Source: a virus
Reading direction: 5' to 3' (one strand)
Virus record (IMG/VR): IMGVR_UViG_3300009159_000087
Location: 1-55,261 of that record
DNA: 55,261 nt
The notes under the pieces were generated by a model that was not told the DNA's origin, ran no database searches, and saw only the letters and a program-made list of their open reading frames with translations. This document shows positions 8,172 to 18,825 of the stretch, in pieces. How positions within the stretch are numbered: the first letter of the stretch is position 1; each line of letters opens with the position of its first letter. Position numbers and translations under genes: made by a program.

Positions 8172-11100
8172 TATTCTTTATTCTCTAATTGTTTAACTTT
8201 TTCGTTAAGTTCTTTGATTGCTTCCACTAAAATACCGATGACGCCATTGTAATTAAGTGTCTTTTTATCATCAGATGTTTCTATTAATTCTGGTAGATAT
8301 TTTTCAACATCTTGTGCTAATAGACCGGCAGAAGGAAGATTACTTTCTTTCCAGTCAAATGTAACACCTTTAATATTCTTCACTATATTTAGGGCATTTT
8401 GAATTGGTTTAATATTAGTTTTTTGATTTTCATCGGATAGTGAAGTGAATATAACCGCACTCAAAGTACCAGTAGATGGGTTATATTGTAAGTCCGAAGA
8501 ACCAGTATATACAGTAGATAATGTACCTGATGTTGCAGCTGCAAACAATGGATATCGGGTAGCGTCAGTCGTTGTGTCATCAGTGATTGTTACTGCTGGT
8601 GATGCTACGTTGGCTGCATATGTTAAACGACCTTTTGTATCAACTGTGAATACAGGTATGGCTGTTGTACCACCATATGTAGCCGCAGTCACAGCAGTCG
8701 TTGCTAAACCAAGTAATATATTACCTGTAACAGGAGTATTAATACCGTTAGCTAATAAGTCACCAGTATTTGCAGTTAATTGTATTCTACCATAAGCAAC
8801 GTTAGCGGCTGTAAAGGCTACGTTAGCTACATTGAATGAATTATTTGCTTGAGTAAAGGCAGCGTTAGCTACGTTGAAAGCATTATTAGCTTGTGCAAAA
8901 GGTGGAGTTATAGTTGCTGATAGATCACTAATTTGTGATGATGTAATTACTAATGCCGTATTAGTTACAGCAGTAATATCACCATAAGCATTTGTCGTAA
9001 ACACAGCCATTGTGTTAGCGTTAGCGTATTGACCTTGAGTTAATGCTGAGTTAGCTAATGAAACAAAAGCAGCGCCGTTATAGAATAATCTTTGACCAGT
9101 CGTAAATGCAGATTGATTAGTACCACCTTGAGCTATCGCTAAACTACCTGATGTAACTTGAGCGGCTGAGATTGATACAGGAACGTTAGCTGAATATGTT
9201 AAACGACCTTTTGTGTCAACAGTATAAACTGAAATTGTATTAGCATTAGCATATGAAGCTGCCGTTACAGCAGTCGTTGCTAAACCTAATAATATGTTAC
9301 CTGTAATTGGAGTATTTACACCATTTGCAAGTAAATCACCTGTGTTAGCAGTAATTTGAATTCTACCGTATGCAACGTTAGCTGCCGTGAAGGCACCGTT
9401 AGCAAATGATTGAGCAGAACTAATGTTTGTATTTTGTGTTGTATCAACGCCTGTCGTATTATTAGCTAATGTAAAGGCTGCATTAGCAAATGAAGCCGCT
9501 GAGTTAGCAGTTACAAAAGCACCGTTAGCATAAGATTGTGCTGAACTAATGTTTGTATTTTGAGTAGTATCTACACCAGTGGTGTTGTTTGCTAACGTAA
9601 AGGCTGAGTTAGCAAATGAAGCCGCATTATTTGCTTGGGTGTAAGCTAAATTAGCCACGTTAAAGGCATTGTTAGCTTGAGCGAATGCTGGTGTGGCTAT
9701 GTTTGCTTGTGAATAGGCCAAGTTAGCAATATTGAAGGCTGAGTTGGCATAAGACTGAGCAGAACTAATATTAGTATTTTGCGTATTGTTGATTGCTTGA
9801 GAAACGTTAGCAGCTGTAAATGCACCGTTAGCAAAAGAGGCCGCTGAGTTAGCAGTAACAAAGGCACCATTAGCATAAGACTGAGCAGAACTAATGTTTG
9901 TATTCTGTGTTGTATCAACACCTGTGGTACTATTAGCAAGTGTAAAGGCTGCATTAGCAAAAGAGGCCGCTGAGTTAGCAGTAACAAAGGCACCATTAGC
10001 ATAAGATTGTGCTGATGATATATTAGTGTTTTGGGTTGTATCAACACCTGTGGTATTATTAGCTAATGTAAAGATTGCATTGGCCACATTAAATGAATTA
10101 TTAGCCTGAGTAAAGGCTGCATTAGCAACGTTAAAGGCATTGTTAGATTGACCGAAGGCCGCTTGAGTTAAGTTTGCTGAAGAAATAGAAGCAAACGTAT
10201 TACCATCAGACATTCTCCATGCAGTTGCAACTTCAGACCAAACCAACTGAGTATTTTGATAGAGACCACGATTAACTTCAATACCAGAATCAATTGATGG
10301 TGCTGGAACGTTTGTAGGTATGGTCGAATCTAATGTAACAATATTATCACGAACTAATAGATTAACAGTATTAACTGATGTCACCGTACCTAATACAGAT
10401 AAGTTACCATTTACAGATAAGTCGCCTGTGATAACTGTATTACCACCTACATATAGATTTCCAGCAACACCTGCTCCACCCTTGACCTGTAAAGCACCAG
10501 AGGTGGTAGAGGTTGATGCTGTAGTTTTGTTTACTAATACTACAGTATCGTCAGTAACTAAAGTTGGAGTACCTGCATCGCCAATTTGGAATTCACGAGG
10601 TGTAACTTGAGTAATAATACCAAAAACAGGTCTTGTTTCAAATCTTAAAACTCTTTGTGCGGCAGATGTTTTAAATCCAAAATCAACTAAAGCATAAGGA
10701 TTAGCGGAACAATCAAATAAAGCGCCATTTAAGCCAGTACGACTTTGTAGCCTTAAAGTTGAAGGACCATATTGATCACCAGTTTGTGTTAATACTAATT
10801 CAGTAGATGGTGTAGTAATTGTTGCAGAACCAGTAGTCGAACCAGCTCTAACTGTAATATCACCTGAAGCATTGATAGAACCAGTTGCACCTGTGATACC
10901 AGTGGCGCCAGTTGCTCCTGTACCTACTGTTAATGTACCTAATACAAATACATAACCTGTCGCACCAGTCGCAGCTGTCTGTGGACCAAACTGTGCAGTG
11001 AATGCACTGAATGAACCAGTCGCTCCTGATGCACCTTGAATACCTTGAATACCAGTTGCGCCACTAGCACCTTGAATACCTTGAACACCTGTGGCGCCAT

Positions 11101-12919
11101 TAGTACCATTTGAACCCGCAGCTCCCGTAGCACCTGATGCGCCTTGTATACCTTGAACGCCTGTAGCACCAGAAATACCTGTAGCGCCTGGTCTACCTGT
11201 AGGACCTTGACCGCCTTGTATAGAATCTACAAGAGCAATATAATCTATATTTGATTGATGTGAAACGTTACCTGTATTTGAGTGGTATAGTCTTAATAAT
11301 ACAACACCAGCTGATACATATGGTAATGATGAGATTACGCCTAGTTCAAACATATAATAACCAGCTAAACCATTATATGAACCAATTGAATCCCATGTTG
11401 ATGTATTATTATTATATAATTGTATATAGACCGTATGGCCTGAAGCCTGAGTATATTGAATATTAAGATCAACAATATTAAATTTATCTACATTGATGTA
11501 ATCTACATTGAATATCCACGCTGGACCTGCATGACTTCCGTCTGTTAATATGTATTGATCACCATCATTAAATGCTTGGATGCTTTGAACGTTACCTGAA
11601 ACATAAACACCATCTGTTAAAGAAATAGAATTTGCTGTATAAATTGTAACTGCCGGAGCTTCACCAGTAGCACCAGTTAAACCAGTAGCACCTGAAGCAC
11701 CTTGAATTCCTTGAACGCCAGTAGCGCCAGTAAGACCTGTAGAACCACTAGCACCTTGGAAACCTGTAGCACCTGTGGCACCTGAAGCACCTTGAACGCC
11801 GGTAGCACCGGTAAGTCCTGTTGAACCTGAAGCACCTTGAACACCATCAGTGCCGGTAGCACCTGAAGCGCCTTGTAAACCTTGAATACCGGTAGCGCCT
11901 GTGAGGCCGGTTGAACCACTAGCACCTTGTATACCTTGAGTGCCGGTAGCCCCTTGGTTACCTTGTGATCCTGTAGCACCTGAAGCACCTGTTATACCTT
12001 GAACACCTGTAGCACCTGTTAAACCAGTAGCACCTTGAGATCCTGTCGCACCATCAACTGGTGTCGATACGATAGCTACGATGATACTATTATTATTACC
12101 AATACCAGTACCTCCACTATCAAGTAGTGTTACTGGAAATTCATAGTATGAATTCGTATGAGCTATTGGAGTGCCATTGACTTGCCATTTTTGAAATCTT
12201 GAAGAATCATTTTGTTCTTGGATAATGATGATATCATTTAGATTAATGATACTTAGGAATAAATCCACATCAACTGAATCACCAGTTAAATGACTGATTT
12301 GAAGGTATGTAGATGATAATAGAGTAACGTTATTCCAGTTTACATGACCGCTACCTGGATCACCTGATTGCTGATTAGTTTTTGCATTATAGTTATAATA
12401 ACTCGATGATTGTCCGGATGGACCTTGAAGACCTGTAGAACCACTAGCACCTTGTTGACCAATACCTGTAGCACCAGAAGCGCCTTGGTTACCTTGAACA
12501 CCGGTAGCACCAGTTAAACCTGTAGAACCTGAAGCACCTTGTGTGCCAGTGGCACCAGAAGCACCTTGAATACCATCAGTGCCTGTAGCACCCGAAGCAC
12601 CTTGTAAACCTTGGATACCTGTAGCGCCAGTTAATCCTGTTGATCCACTAGCACCTTGGTCGCCTTGAGTTCCTGTGGCACCAGAAGCACCTTGTAAACC
12701 TTGAACACCTGTAGCACCAGTTAATCCTGTAGAACCACTAGCACCTTGAACACCAGTTGCACCAGTTAATCCTGTAGCACCAGTATATCCTGTAGCACCA
12801 TGTAATGTTCCTGTTGCACCAATCCAAGCACCAGAAGTGTCAATGACTTCAACGATGCCAGACGCACCGCCAACGGCAAGGCCGTTCTTTACTAGAAAAG
12901 ATTTATTTGTTGTTGACAC
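8171..12919 (-). CDS. Long collagen-like tail fibre with heptad shaft and C-terminal S74 chaperone
   Basis: A 1582-residue fibre starting at GTG (12917-12919) behind GGGGAAAA. Seen in order: an N-terminal module KSFLVKNGLAVGGASG...VIDTSGAWIG shared with two neighbouring fibres, probably the virion anchor; collagen-like Gly-Ala-Thr/Ser triplets in three blocks (about 35-175, 285-415, 565-640) separated by two globular beta inserts; a GALQVKGGAGVAGNLYVGG segment typical of phage fibres; AFxxANx heptads (about 910-1380); and a C-terminal peptidase S74 intramolecular chaperone (about 1490-1582) with the signature SLSDENQKTNI and a terminal coiled coil. S74 domains trimerise fibres and then cut themselves off at the conserved serine. 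It runs into the RCC1 adhesin gene with a one-base overlap. Confidence 0.88.
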   Translation of the reverse strand: MSTTNKSFLVKNGLAVGGASGIVEVIDTSGAWIGATGTLHGATGYTGATGLTGATGVQGASGSTGLTGATGVQGLQGASGATGTQGDQGASGSTGLTGATGIQGLQGASGATGTDGIQGASGATGTQGASGSTGLTGATGVQGNQGASGATGIGQQGASGSTGLQGPSGQSSSYYNYNAKTNQQSGDPGSGHVNWNNVTLLSSTYLQISHLTGDSVDVDLFLSIINLNDIIIIQEQNDSSRFQKWQVNGTPIAHTNSYYEFPVTLLDSGGTGIGNNNSIIVAIVSTPVDGATGSQGATGLTGATGVQGITGASGATGSQGNQGATGTQGIQGASGSTGLTGATGIQGLQGASGATGTDGVQGASGSTGLTGATGVQGASGATGATGFQGASGSTGLTGATGVQGIQGASGATGLTGATGEAPAVTIYTANSISLTDGVYVSGNVQSIQAFNDGDQYILTDGSHAGPAWIFNVDYINVDKFNIVDLNIQYTQASGHTVYIQLYNNNTSTWDSIGSYNGLAGYYMFELGVISSLPYVSAGVVLLRLYHSNTGNVSHQSNIDYIALVDSIQGGQGPTGRPGATGISGATGVQGIQGASGATGAAGSNGTNGATGVQGIQGASGATGIQGIQGASGATGSFSAFTAQFGPQTAATGATGYVFVLGTLTVGTGATGATGITGATGSINASGDITVRAGSTTGSATITTPSTELVLTQTGDQYGPSTLRLQSRTGLNGALFDCSANPYALVDFGFKTSAAQRVLRFETRPVFGIITQVTPREFQIGDAGTPTLVTDDTVVLVNKTTASTSTTSGALQVKGGAGVAGNLYVGGNTVITGDLSVNGNLSVLGTVTSVNTVNLLVRDNIVTLDSTIPTNVPAPSIDSGIEVNRGLYQNTQLVWSEVATAWRMSDGNTFASISSANLTQAAFGQSNNAFNVANAAFTQANNSFNVANAIFTLANNTTGVDTTQNTNISSAQSYANGAFVTANSAASFANAAFTLANSTTGVDTTQNTNISSAQSYANGAFVTANSAASFANGAFTAANVSQAINNTQNTNISSAQSYANSAFNIANLAYSQANIATPAFAQANNAFNVANLAYTQANNAASFANSAFTLANNTTGVDTTQNTNISSAQSYANGAFVTANSAASFANAAFTLANNTTGVDTTQNTNISSAQSFANGAFTAANVAYGRIQITANTGDLLANGVNTPITGNILLGLATTAVTAASYANANTISVYTVDTKGRLTYSANVPVSISAAQVTSGSLAIAQGGTNQSAFTTGQRLFYNGAAFVSLANSALTQGQYANANTMAVFTTNAYGDITAVTNTALVITSSQISDLSATITPPFAQANNAFNVANAAFTQANNSFNVANVAFTAANVAYGRIQLTANTGDLLANGINTPVTGNILLGLATTAVTAATYGGTTAIPVFTVDTKGRLTYAANVASPAVTITDDTTTDATRYPLFAAATSGTLSTVYTGSSDLQYNPSTGTLSAVIFTSLSDENQKTNIKPIQNALNIVKNIKGVTFDWKESNLPSAGLLAQDVEKYLPELIETSDDKKTLNYNGVIGILVEAIKELNEKVKQLENKE
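8780..10180 (-). repeat. 21-base coding repeats for AFxxANx heptads
   Basis: Dozens of 21-base units encode (A/S)(F/Y)xxAN(A/N/S). Phe and Ala fall at a/d-like spacing (3 then 4), suggesting a trimeric alanine-rich coiled coil. Larger units of about 150-200 bases containing TTGVDTTQNTNISSAQS are themselves repeated. Confidence 0.85.
10860..12830 (-). repeat. Collagen-like Gly-Ala-Thr/Ser triplet blocks (coding)
   Basis: Three blocks of nine-base-periodic coding ([16 protein letters not shown] type) in the 1582-residue fibre, separated by two globular inserts of about 110-150 residues. Confidence 0.85.
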
Positions 12920-12956
12920 GGTTCATTTTCCCCGGTGTTATACGATTGTTATATGT

Positions 12957-12964
12957 TATTTATT
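12957..12964 (-). promoter_or_regulatory. Late promoter -10 element (AATAAATA)
   Basis: The minus strand reads AATAAATA, one base from the T4 late consensus TATAAATA. It overlaps the stop codon of the 1165-residue fibre gene and lies about 38 bases upstream of the 1582-residue fibre's GTG start. Confidence 0.5.
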
Positions 12965-15900
12965 AGTAGCCATAGGTGATTTTATCCAATGTGGTTCTAT
13001 TTGTAAATGATCCACTTGAGATAGTTACAACTAATGTTGTGCCGTCCCAACTATCAACAACACCTACTGCCGGACTTTGTGGTCCAACACCAGCTTCATC
13101 AAATGTTACACTTGAACCAATTAATGATGTGAAATTAATTAAGTTTGTCCAATATGTTCCAAAATATAGATTAGCTTTACCTACTGCAATTGCTGGATTA
13201 TCTGTATGTGAATATGAAAAGAAGAAACTAGTTCCAGTTATATCTTCTATAGTTGTTCCACCAATTCTTCCTTTAATTGATTCACGAACCCAATTGTAGG
13301 TTGTAGGAGAAACTGTTGGAGTTACTCTGAGTGATATCACCGAACCGTCACTAGATGCGGTTACATCCATCACTTTAGATCCAGTTTTGAGTGTTGCATA
13401 TTCTGTGATGTATACACCACTACCGTTTTGTGTTAGAATAACTTCAGTAGCTTGAACGTTAGAACTATATACACCTTGAACAAGATACTTAGCCGTTCCA
13501 ATTTCGTTAGCAGCAAATATATTAATAGTTTGTTGTGATGTGCCAGTTAAACCAGTTGAACCTTGTGCTAAACTAAAACCTTTTAGACCAGTAACACCAG
13601 TAGCGCCTGTAGCACCAGTTTCACCTTGTTCACCATCTAAACCAGTTACACCAATGACACCATCAGAACCGGTTTCACCTACTAATCCGTTTTGACCAGT
13701 GTCACCTTTAACGCCTGTAGCGCCAGTTCTACCTGTAGTACCTTGAACACCATAAGTGCCGGATAAACCAGTATCACCTTGGTCACCTTGAGAACCTATA
13801 GTACCTGTAGCACCTGTAGCACCATCTTGACCAGTTACACCAGTTGCACCTGCGATACCTACTGCACCATCAAGATTGACTATCCAGCCACTACCTGAAC
13901 CGCTACCTACTGAAGTAGTTACGTCAAAGGATAATGCACCATTTGTATTATTGTATGCAGTAACTATACCAATCATGTAGTTATTGACATCACGAGCAAC
14001 AACAATATACATACCAACTGCAAATGAATAAGAATAATCTTCTGATTGTGAGTCAGGTAATAATGTAACTCCTGTGCTAGTACCTACACCTTGAATTGAA
14101 TATGTACCATCAGCAAGTGCATGGAATCTTAATCCGTTTGAACCTGTTGCACCGTCTACACCAGTAGTGCCAGTTACACCTGAAGCACCATCAACGCCTG
14201 TAGCGCCATCGATACCTGTTGCACCAAATGAACCTGTTGCACCACCATATAATTGATCATATCCAGATATACCTTGTTGACCATTATCGCCTGTAACACC
14301 GCTAGCTCCTGTTATACCTGAAGCGCCATCTGTACCAATTTCACCAGTAACACCTGAAGCACCATCTGTGCCTGAAGCACCACTAGCACCAGCCCAAGCT
14401 GTAGTTACCCAATATCCTGAAGTAGTATCTGGATCGTTGCCTGTATTTTGCACTATACATCTGTGTGAATCAGCAGGAGCAGCAGTAACTACGATATCAT
14501 TTACATAGTATAATGTGTAAGGATCCCATGCACCACGTGGATTACCAGTAGTGAGTTGATCAGCATTATAACCTTGATTACCCACATCTCCTTGAGGACC
14601 TGTGGCACCAGTTGAACCTGTATAACCTGTATTTGTTGGACCTGTAAATGATTCATAAACAATTGTATCACCTGGAGCAGTAGAGAATATGACAGAAGGT
14701 GATCCAAGTCCACTTTCCGTGATAGGACTAATATCTACACCAATATACCAATCATTAAATGTTCCAGTTGCACCACCATTTGTTGTCCATGTTTCAGTGA
14801 CCGTTACTATGGCTTGTGTCCATCCACCGCCATTTGTGTATCCCCAATTTAGAGTAAGAGTATCACCTACGTTTAAATAATTTAGAGTTGATGCTATTGG
14901 CTCTGTTGATTCATATTCAATACGATTTATTCCTATAGCACCTTGTGATACATCTACCCAAGAGACATTTGAATAAGCTACACCAAAAAGTAATGATACG
15001 GGACCAGTTGTGGTGGAACCATCACCACCTTGAGCACCAGTAGCACCATCTTGACCTACTGCACCATTATTGCCTGAAGTTCCTTGATCACCATCTACAC
15101 CTTGATCGCCATTTTCACCGGTCACACCTCTTACACCTAGTGTTCCATTTGAACCTTGTGTGCCGTCAGAACCAGCAATACCTTGGTCACCTTGAACCCC
15201 ATTTGATCCTCTTGAACCTTGTGTGCCTAATGAACCATCAATACCTTGGTCACCATTTGATCCTGTCTCACCTTGTGAATCAAAGTTAGAACCTTGTGTG
15301 CCATCTGAACCTATTTGACCTTGATCACCATTAGTACCAGTTACACCTGAAGCCCCCACTTGACCTACTGCACCATCAAGGTTAATTTCCCATGAAGTTG
15401 ATGATATAGTACCAACATAGTCAATAACTGTGAAGTTTAAATCATGTGTTTCTTGGTCATAGTAATTAACTGTAGCATGAAAATGTTGACCTGCGTGTGC
15501 AAGGTCATTAATAATTATAGTTTGACCAGCTGAATAGTTTAAGTGATCGTCATCTACTAAAATAGAAGTAGTGAACAGTGTACCAAAGTCTAGATTAGTT
15601 GAACTTGTTGTATGGTATCTTGCACCTGAAACACCCGTTGCACCATCGTCACCCGTCACACCTGTTGCGCCATCTATACCAATTACGCCTGTAGCACCAG
15701 TAGCGCCGTCTAAACCTTGAGCACCTGAAGCGCCTGTTACACCAGAAGCACCATCGGTACCTATAACGCCTGTTAAACCTGTAGAACCATCGACACCCGC
15801 AATTCCACGAATACCTTGATTTCGTGGACCTGTGCCAATCATTAATACATCAGATGCATTGGTTGATCCATATCCACCAGAAGAATATCCATCAGGATTT

Positions 15901-16460
15901 GCACTTATTTGTAGATAATGTCTTCCATTAGTATATGCTGTTGGAGATTGAACAGTGCCTATAGTGGTAACTGTAGCAACAGTTAAACCAGTCCAATCTA
16001 TAACTAACGAAGTACCTGGAGATATTGCATTTAAATATGAGTAAATAGGATCTGATTGAAGAAATTCTAGTCTTGATACTGCTGGAGATGCACCGCCAGC
16101 GTATGCATTACCTCTCCATTGTAATTGATCATTAGTCCACTCATATCCATGTTGAAGTTTTATAGCACCAAGAGGACCTGTAGCTCCTTGTAGACCATCA
16201 GCACCTGAAGCGCCATCTTCTGCTCGAGTACCAACAATACCTGTTGCACCGTCTTGACCTGTTACACCCGAAGCACCATTAACACCTGAAGCACCATCAG
16301 CACCTTGAACACCGTCTGGACCTGTAGCGCCATAAGGACTTTCACCAGGACCTGAATTACCAACCCATTCAGCTGATGTATTAATTACTTGTATGCCAGA
16401 AGCACCTACCGCCAGGCCATTCGTTACATTAAATTTTATATCATTCGTTGGTAGTGACAC
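12963..16460 (-). CDS. Collagen-like tail fibre protein with multiple globular inserts
   Basis: A 1165-residue fibre starting at GTG (16458-16460) behind AGGGAGA. The N-terminal module (FNVTNGLAVGASG...VINTSAEWVG) matches that of the neighbouring fibres. Collagen-like triplets (GASG, GATG, GDQG, GTQG), more acidic than in the paralogues, alternate with globular segments. Two inserts end in NLDGAVG and share a module with the 752-residue fibre. Two others share a RxE(F/Y)...DPI...LN...W pattern with each other. One, near residues 632-692 (WDPYTLYYVNDIVV...HRCIVQNTGNDP...YW), looks like a small CBM5/12-type carbohydrate-binding module. The C-terminal region (about 975-1065) carries a beta domain shared with two other fibres, followed by a unique tail. 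Role inferred: an elongated side fibre with sugar-binding knobs. Confidence 0.82.
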   Translation of the reverse strand: MSLPTNDIKFNVTNGLAVGASGIQVINTSAEWVGNSGPGESPYGATGPDGVQGADGASGVNGASGVTGQDGATGIVGTRAEDGASGADGLQGATGPLGAIKLQHGYEWTNDQLQWRGNAYAGGASPAVSRLEFLQSDPIYSYLNAISPGTSLVIDWTGLTVATVTTIGTVQSPTAYTNGRHYLQISANPDGYSSGGYGSTNASDVLMIGTGPRNQGIRGIAGVDGSTGLTGVIGTDGASGVTGASGAQGLDGATGATGVIGIDGATGVTGDDGATGVSGARYHTTSSTNLDFGTLFTTSILVDDDHLNYSAGQTIIINDLAHAGQHFHATVNYYDQETHDLNFTVIDYVGTISSTSWEINLDGAVGQVGASGVTGTNGDQGQIGSDGTQGSNFDSQGETGSNGDQGIDGSLGTQGSRGSNGVQGDQGIAGSDGTQGSNGTLGVRGVTGENGDQGVDGDQGTSGNNGAVGQDGATGAQGGDGSTTTGPVSLLFGVAYSNVSWVDVSQGAIGINRIEYESTEPIASTLNYLNVGDTLTLNWGYTNGGGWTQAIVTVTETWTTNGGATGTFNDWYIGVDISPITESGLGSPSVIFSTAPGDTIVYESFTGPTNTGYTGSTGATGPQGDVGNQGYNADQLTTGNPRGAWDPYTLYYVNDIVVTAAPADSHRCIVQNTGNDPDTTSGYWVTTAWAGASGASGTDGASGVTGEIGTDGASGITGASGVTGDNGQQGISGYDQLYGGATGSFGATGIDGATGVDGASGVTGTTGVDGATGSNGLRFHALADGTYSIQGVGTSTGVTLLPDSQSEDYSYSFAVGMYIVVARDVNNYMIGIVTAYNNTNGALSFDVTTSVGSGSGSGWIVNLDGAVGIAGATGVTGQDGATGATGTIGSQGDQGDTGLSGTYGVQGTTGRTGATGVKGDTGQNGLVGETGSDGVIGVTGLDGEQGETGATGATGVTGLKGFSLAQGSTGLTGTSQQTINIFAANEIGTAKYLVQGVYSSNVQATEVILTQNGSGVYITEYATLKTGSKVMDVTASSDGSVISLRVTPTVSPTTYNWVRESIKGRIGGTTIEDITGTSFFFSYSHTDNPAIAVGKANLYFGTYWTNLINFTSLIGSSVTFDEAGVGPQSPAVGVVDSWDGTTLVVTISSGSFTNRTTLDKITYGY
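13560..16340 (-). repeat. Collagen-like Gly-X-Y triplet blocks (coding, interrupted)
   Basis: Nine-base periodic coding for Gly-X-Y triplets, mostly GAS/GVT/GDQ/GAT, is interrupted by several globular segments. Proline is nearly absent, unlike animal collagen. Confidence 0.8.
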
Positions 16461-16501
16461 AAGTAATCTCCCTAGATTATTTTTGTTTTATTTTTATTGT
16501 A

Positions 16502-18760
16502 TTAAGCTAATACTGCTTCACGTAAGAAGTCAATAGTTGTGTTTGTATTTACTGGTGAGACTTTAACATAAACATAACCAGAACTATAAAGTGCACTAAC
16601 CGTCATCAAACTAGATGTTGAGTAGAGTGTAGCATATTCTGTCACTGAAGCATCTGTTCCATTATGTGTTACAATAACTTCTGTTGAATGAACGTCAGAA
16701 CTATGAGTAGCTTGAATGATATACTTAGCAGTTCTATATACAGTAGCATCATATGTGTCGATTGTTTGATTTGGAACGGTTGTAGTTAAACCTGATGCAC
16801 CAATTTGTAAACCAGCACCAGTAGCACCTGTATAACCAGTAGCACCTACAAGACCATCAGAACCAGTGGCACCAGTAGCGCCTGTTTCGCCTGTAGCACC
16901 TTGAACGCCGGTAGCACCTGTATATCCTGTAGCGCCTGTTTCACCAGTTGCACCATTAATACCTGTAGCACCTGTTTCACCGGTAGCACCTTGAACGCCT
17001 GTAGCTCCAGTATAACCAGTAGCGCCTTGAACACCGGTAGCACCATCATTACCTGAAGAACCCGTGGCACCAGTATAACCAGTAGCGCCTTGAACACCTT
17101 GAGCACCATCTAAGTTTATTGTCCATGAATCGTGTTCACCTGAACCAACTGATGTAGTCTTATTAAATATAAGTTGATTTGTAGTTAAACTTACAACTGT
17201 ACCTAATTGATAGTTACTTGCATTATAAGCAACTATGATTGATTGGCCTGGAGTGTAATCGTATGTTGTAGCATTTAATGTTATTGTGATTTGACCAGAT
17301 CCACCAATCGTAAACACTGAAGTTGATAGAGCATGATATGTATCTCCATCAGCACCTGAAGCACCACCAATACCTGTAGCACCTGTATAACCAGTAGCTC
17401 CGCCAATACCTGTGGCGCCATCAAGACCAGTAGCACCAGAAGCACCACCAATACCTGTAGCACCTTCAATACCAGAAGCACCATCGATACCAGTTGCACC
17501 AGTATAACCGGTAGCACCATCAATACCAGTTGCACCATCGATACCAGTAGCACCCGTTAAACCGGTTGCACCATCGATACCCGTTGATCCACTAGCACCT
17601 TGTAAACCTGTAGCACCTACAATACCCGTAGCACCTGAAGCACCTTGAATACCTGTAGCACCATCTAAACCTTGAGAACCTGTAGCACCTGAAGCACCTA
17701 CTTGGCCAGTTGGACCTGTAGATCCTGTTTCTCCTGTAGCACCATCAAAACCTGTAGCACCTGATGCACCACGAATACCAGTAGCACCTGTGTAACCTGT
17801 AGCTCCTGTTTCTCCTGTAGCACCATCAGCACCAGTGGCACCTGATGCACCTTGAATACCTGTAGCACCTGTGTAACCAGTGGCACCATCTGCGCCTGTA
17901 GCGCCAGATGCACCTTGAATACCTGTAGCACCAGTATAACCAGTGGCACCTGAAGCACCATCAGCGCCTGTAGCACCCGAAGCACCTTGGATACCAGTAG
18001 CACCAGTGTAACCAGTAGCACCTTGAACACCTTGAGCACCGTCTAGATTAACGGTCCATGAAGTATGATTTAAGGCAGTACCTACATAAGTTGTTGGAAC
18101 AAAAGCTAATGTCGTTCCTGAATATGATGAGACTGTACCTAATTGATAGTTGTTAGCATCTTTTGCGATTACGATAGTTTGAGCAGGTGAATAATCTAAA
18201 TTAGCATCGACCGTGATACCAGTTGCACCTAGAACTGGAATTGATAATGATGTAGATGATGTGGTGTTATATTTGTCACCATCAAGACCAGCAGAACCAG
18301 TAGCACCAGTGTAACCAGTTGCGCCATCGAGACCAGTCGCACCTGAGGCACCATCAATGCCTGTAGCACCAGTTAAACCTGAAGCACCATCTATACCTGT
18401 TGCGCCATCAATACCCGTAGCACCATCAATACCCGTAGCTCCAGTTAAACCTGAAGCACCTTGAAGACCAGTTGCACCTGAAGCACCATCAATGCCGGTT
18501 GCGCCTGTTAGACCTGAAGCACCATCAATACCTGTGGCACCCGAAGCACCTTGAATACCTGTAGCGCCGGTATAACCAGTCGCACCATCATTACCTAGAG
18601 AACCTGTGGCACCAGGAGCACCTGTAGCACCGGTTGCACCAGAAGGAAGTTGAGCTCCTATCCAATTACCATTTTCGTCAATGACATCTATTGGACCGGT
18701 GGCACCATTGCCTACGGACAGACCGTTTTTTACTACGAATTTTGAATTATTTGTTGCCAC
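16502..18760 (-). CDS. Collagen-like tail fibre protein
   Basis: A 752-residue protein starting at GTG (18758-18760) behind a strong AAGGAGA site. The N-terminal anchor-like module is [17 protein letters not shown]...[10 protein letters not shown]. Long runs of Gly-Ala-Thr and Gly-Ala-Ser triplets ([13 protein letters not shown] type) are broken by two copies of a globular module of about 80 residues (about 160-240 and 472-553) that both end SW(T)(V/I)[13 protein letters not shown]. The C-terminal about 90 residues ([18 protein letters not shown] ... FLREAVLA) are a beta domain shared with the 1165- and 375-residue fibres. A perfect TATAAATA late promoter precedes it. Thr/Ser in the Y position suits O-glycosylation, and glycosyltransferases lie nearby. 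The fibre role is inferred. Confidence 0.85.
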   Translation of the reverse strand: MATNNSKFVVKNGLSVGNGATGPIDVIDENGNWIGAQLPSGATGATGAPGATGSLGNDGATGYTGATGIQGASGATGIDGASGLTGATGIDGASGATGLQGASGLTGATGIDGATGIDGATGIDGASGLTGATGIDGASGATGLDGATGYTGATGSAGLDGDKYNTTSSTSLSIPVLGATGITVDANLDYSPAQTIVIAKDANNYQLGTVSSYSGTTLAFVPTTYVGTALNHTSWTVNLDGAQGVQGATGYTGATGIQGASGATGADGASGATGYTGATGIQGASGATGADGATGYTGATGIQGASGATGADGATGETGATGYTGATGIRGASGATGFDGATGETGSTGPTGQVGASGATGSQGLDGATGIQGASGATGIVGATGLQGASGSTGIDGATGLTGATGIDGATGIDGATGYTGATGIDGASGIEGATGIGGASGATGLDGATGIGGATGYTGATGIGGASGADGDTYHALSTSVFTIGGSGQITITLNATTYDYTPGQSIIVAYNASNYQLGTVVSLTTNQLIFNKTTSVGSGEHDSWTINLDGAQGVQGATGYTGATGSSGNDGATGVQGATGYTGATGVQGATGETGATGINGATGETGATGYTGATGVQGATGETGATGATGSDGLVGATGYTGATGAGLQIGASGLTTTVPNQTIDTYDATVYRTAKYIIQATHSSDVHSTEVIVTHNGTDASVTEYATLYSTSSLMTVSALYSSGYVYVKVSPVNTNTTIDFLREAVLA
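16800..18660 (-). repeat. Collagen-like Gly-Ala-Thr/Ser triplet blocks (coding)
   Basis: Highly repetitive nine-base coding units encode GAT, GAS, GID, GIQ and GYT triplets in three blocks separated by two paralogous globular inserts. Confidence 0.85.
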
Positions 18761-18804
18761 AGTGTTATCTCCTTGATGGTATTTTTAGTGCTTTTGTTAT
18801 CTTG

Positions 18805-18812
18805 TATTTATA
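18805..18812 (-). promoter_or_regulatory. T4-type late promoter TATAAATA
   Basis: A perfect match to the T4 late promoter -10 element on the minus strand, in the 65-base gap upstream of the 752-residue collagen-like gene. Transcription would start near 18798, leaving a leader of about 40 bases that contains the AAGGAGA ribosome site. Confidence 0.75.
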
Positions 18813-18825
18813 AAAAAATAAGTTG

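Noticed and set aside
8780-10180. Regular DNA repeats that could suggest a CRISPR array
   Set aside because: The period is 21 bases with no unique spacers and the repeats are fully coding for heptads. The collagen-region repeats (9-base period) are likewise coding.
9697-18039. Alternative-frame Leu/Val-rich open frames within collagen and heptad regions
   Set aside because: Low-complexity shadows of repeated GAT/GAS and AFxxANx codons. No start signals and no recognisable protein features.
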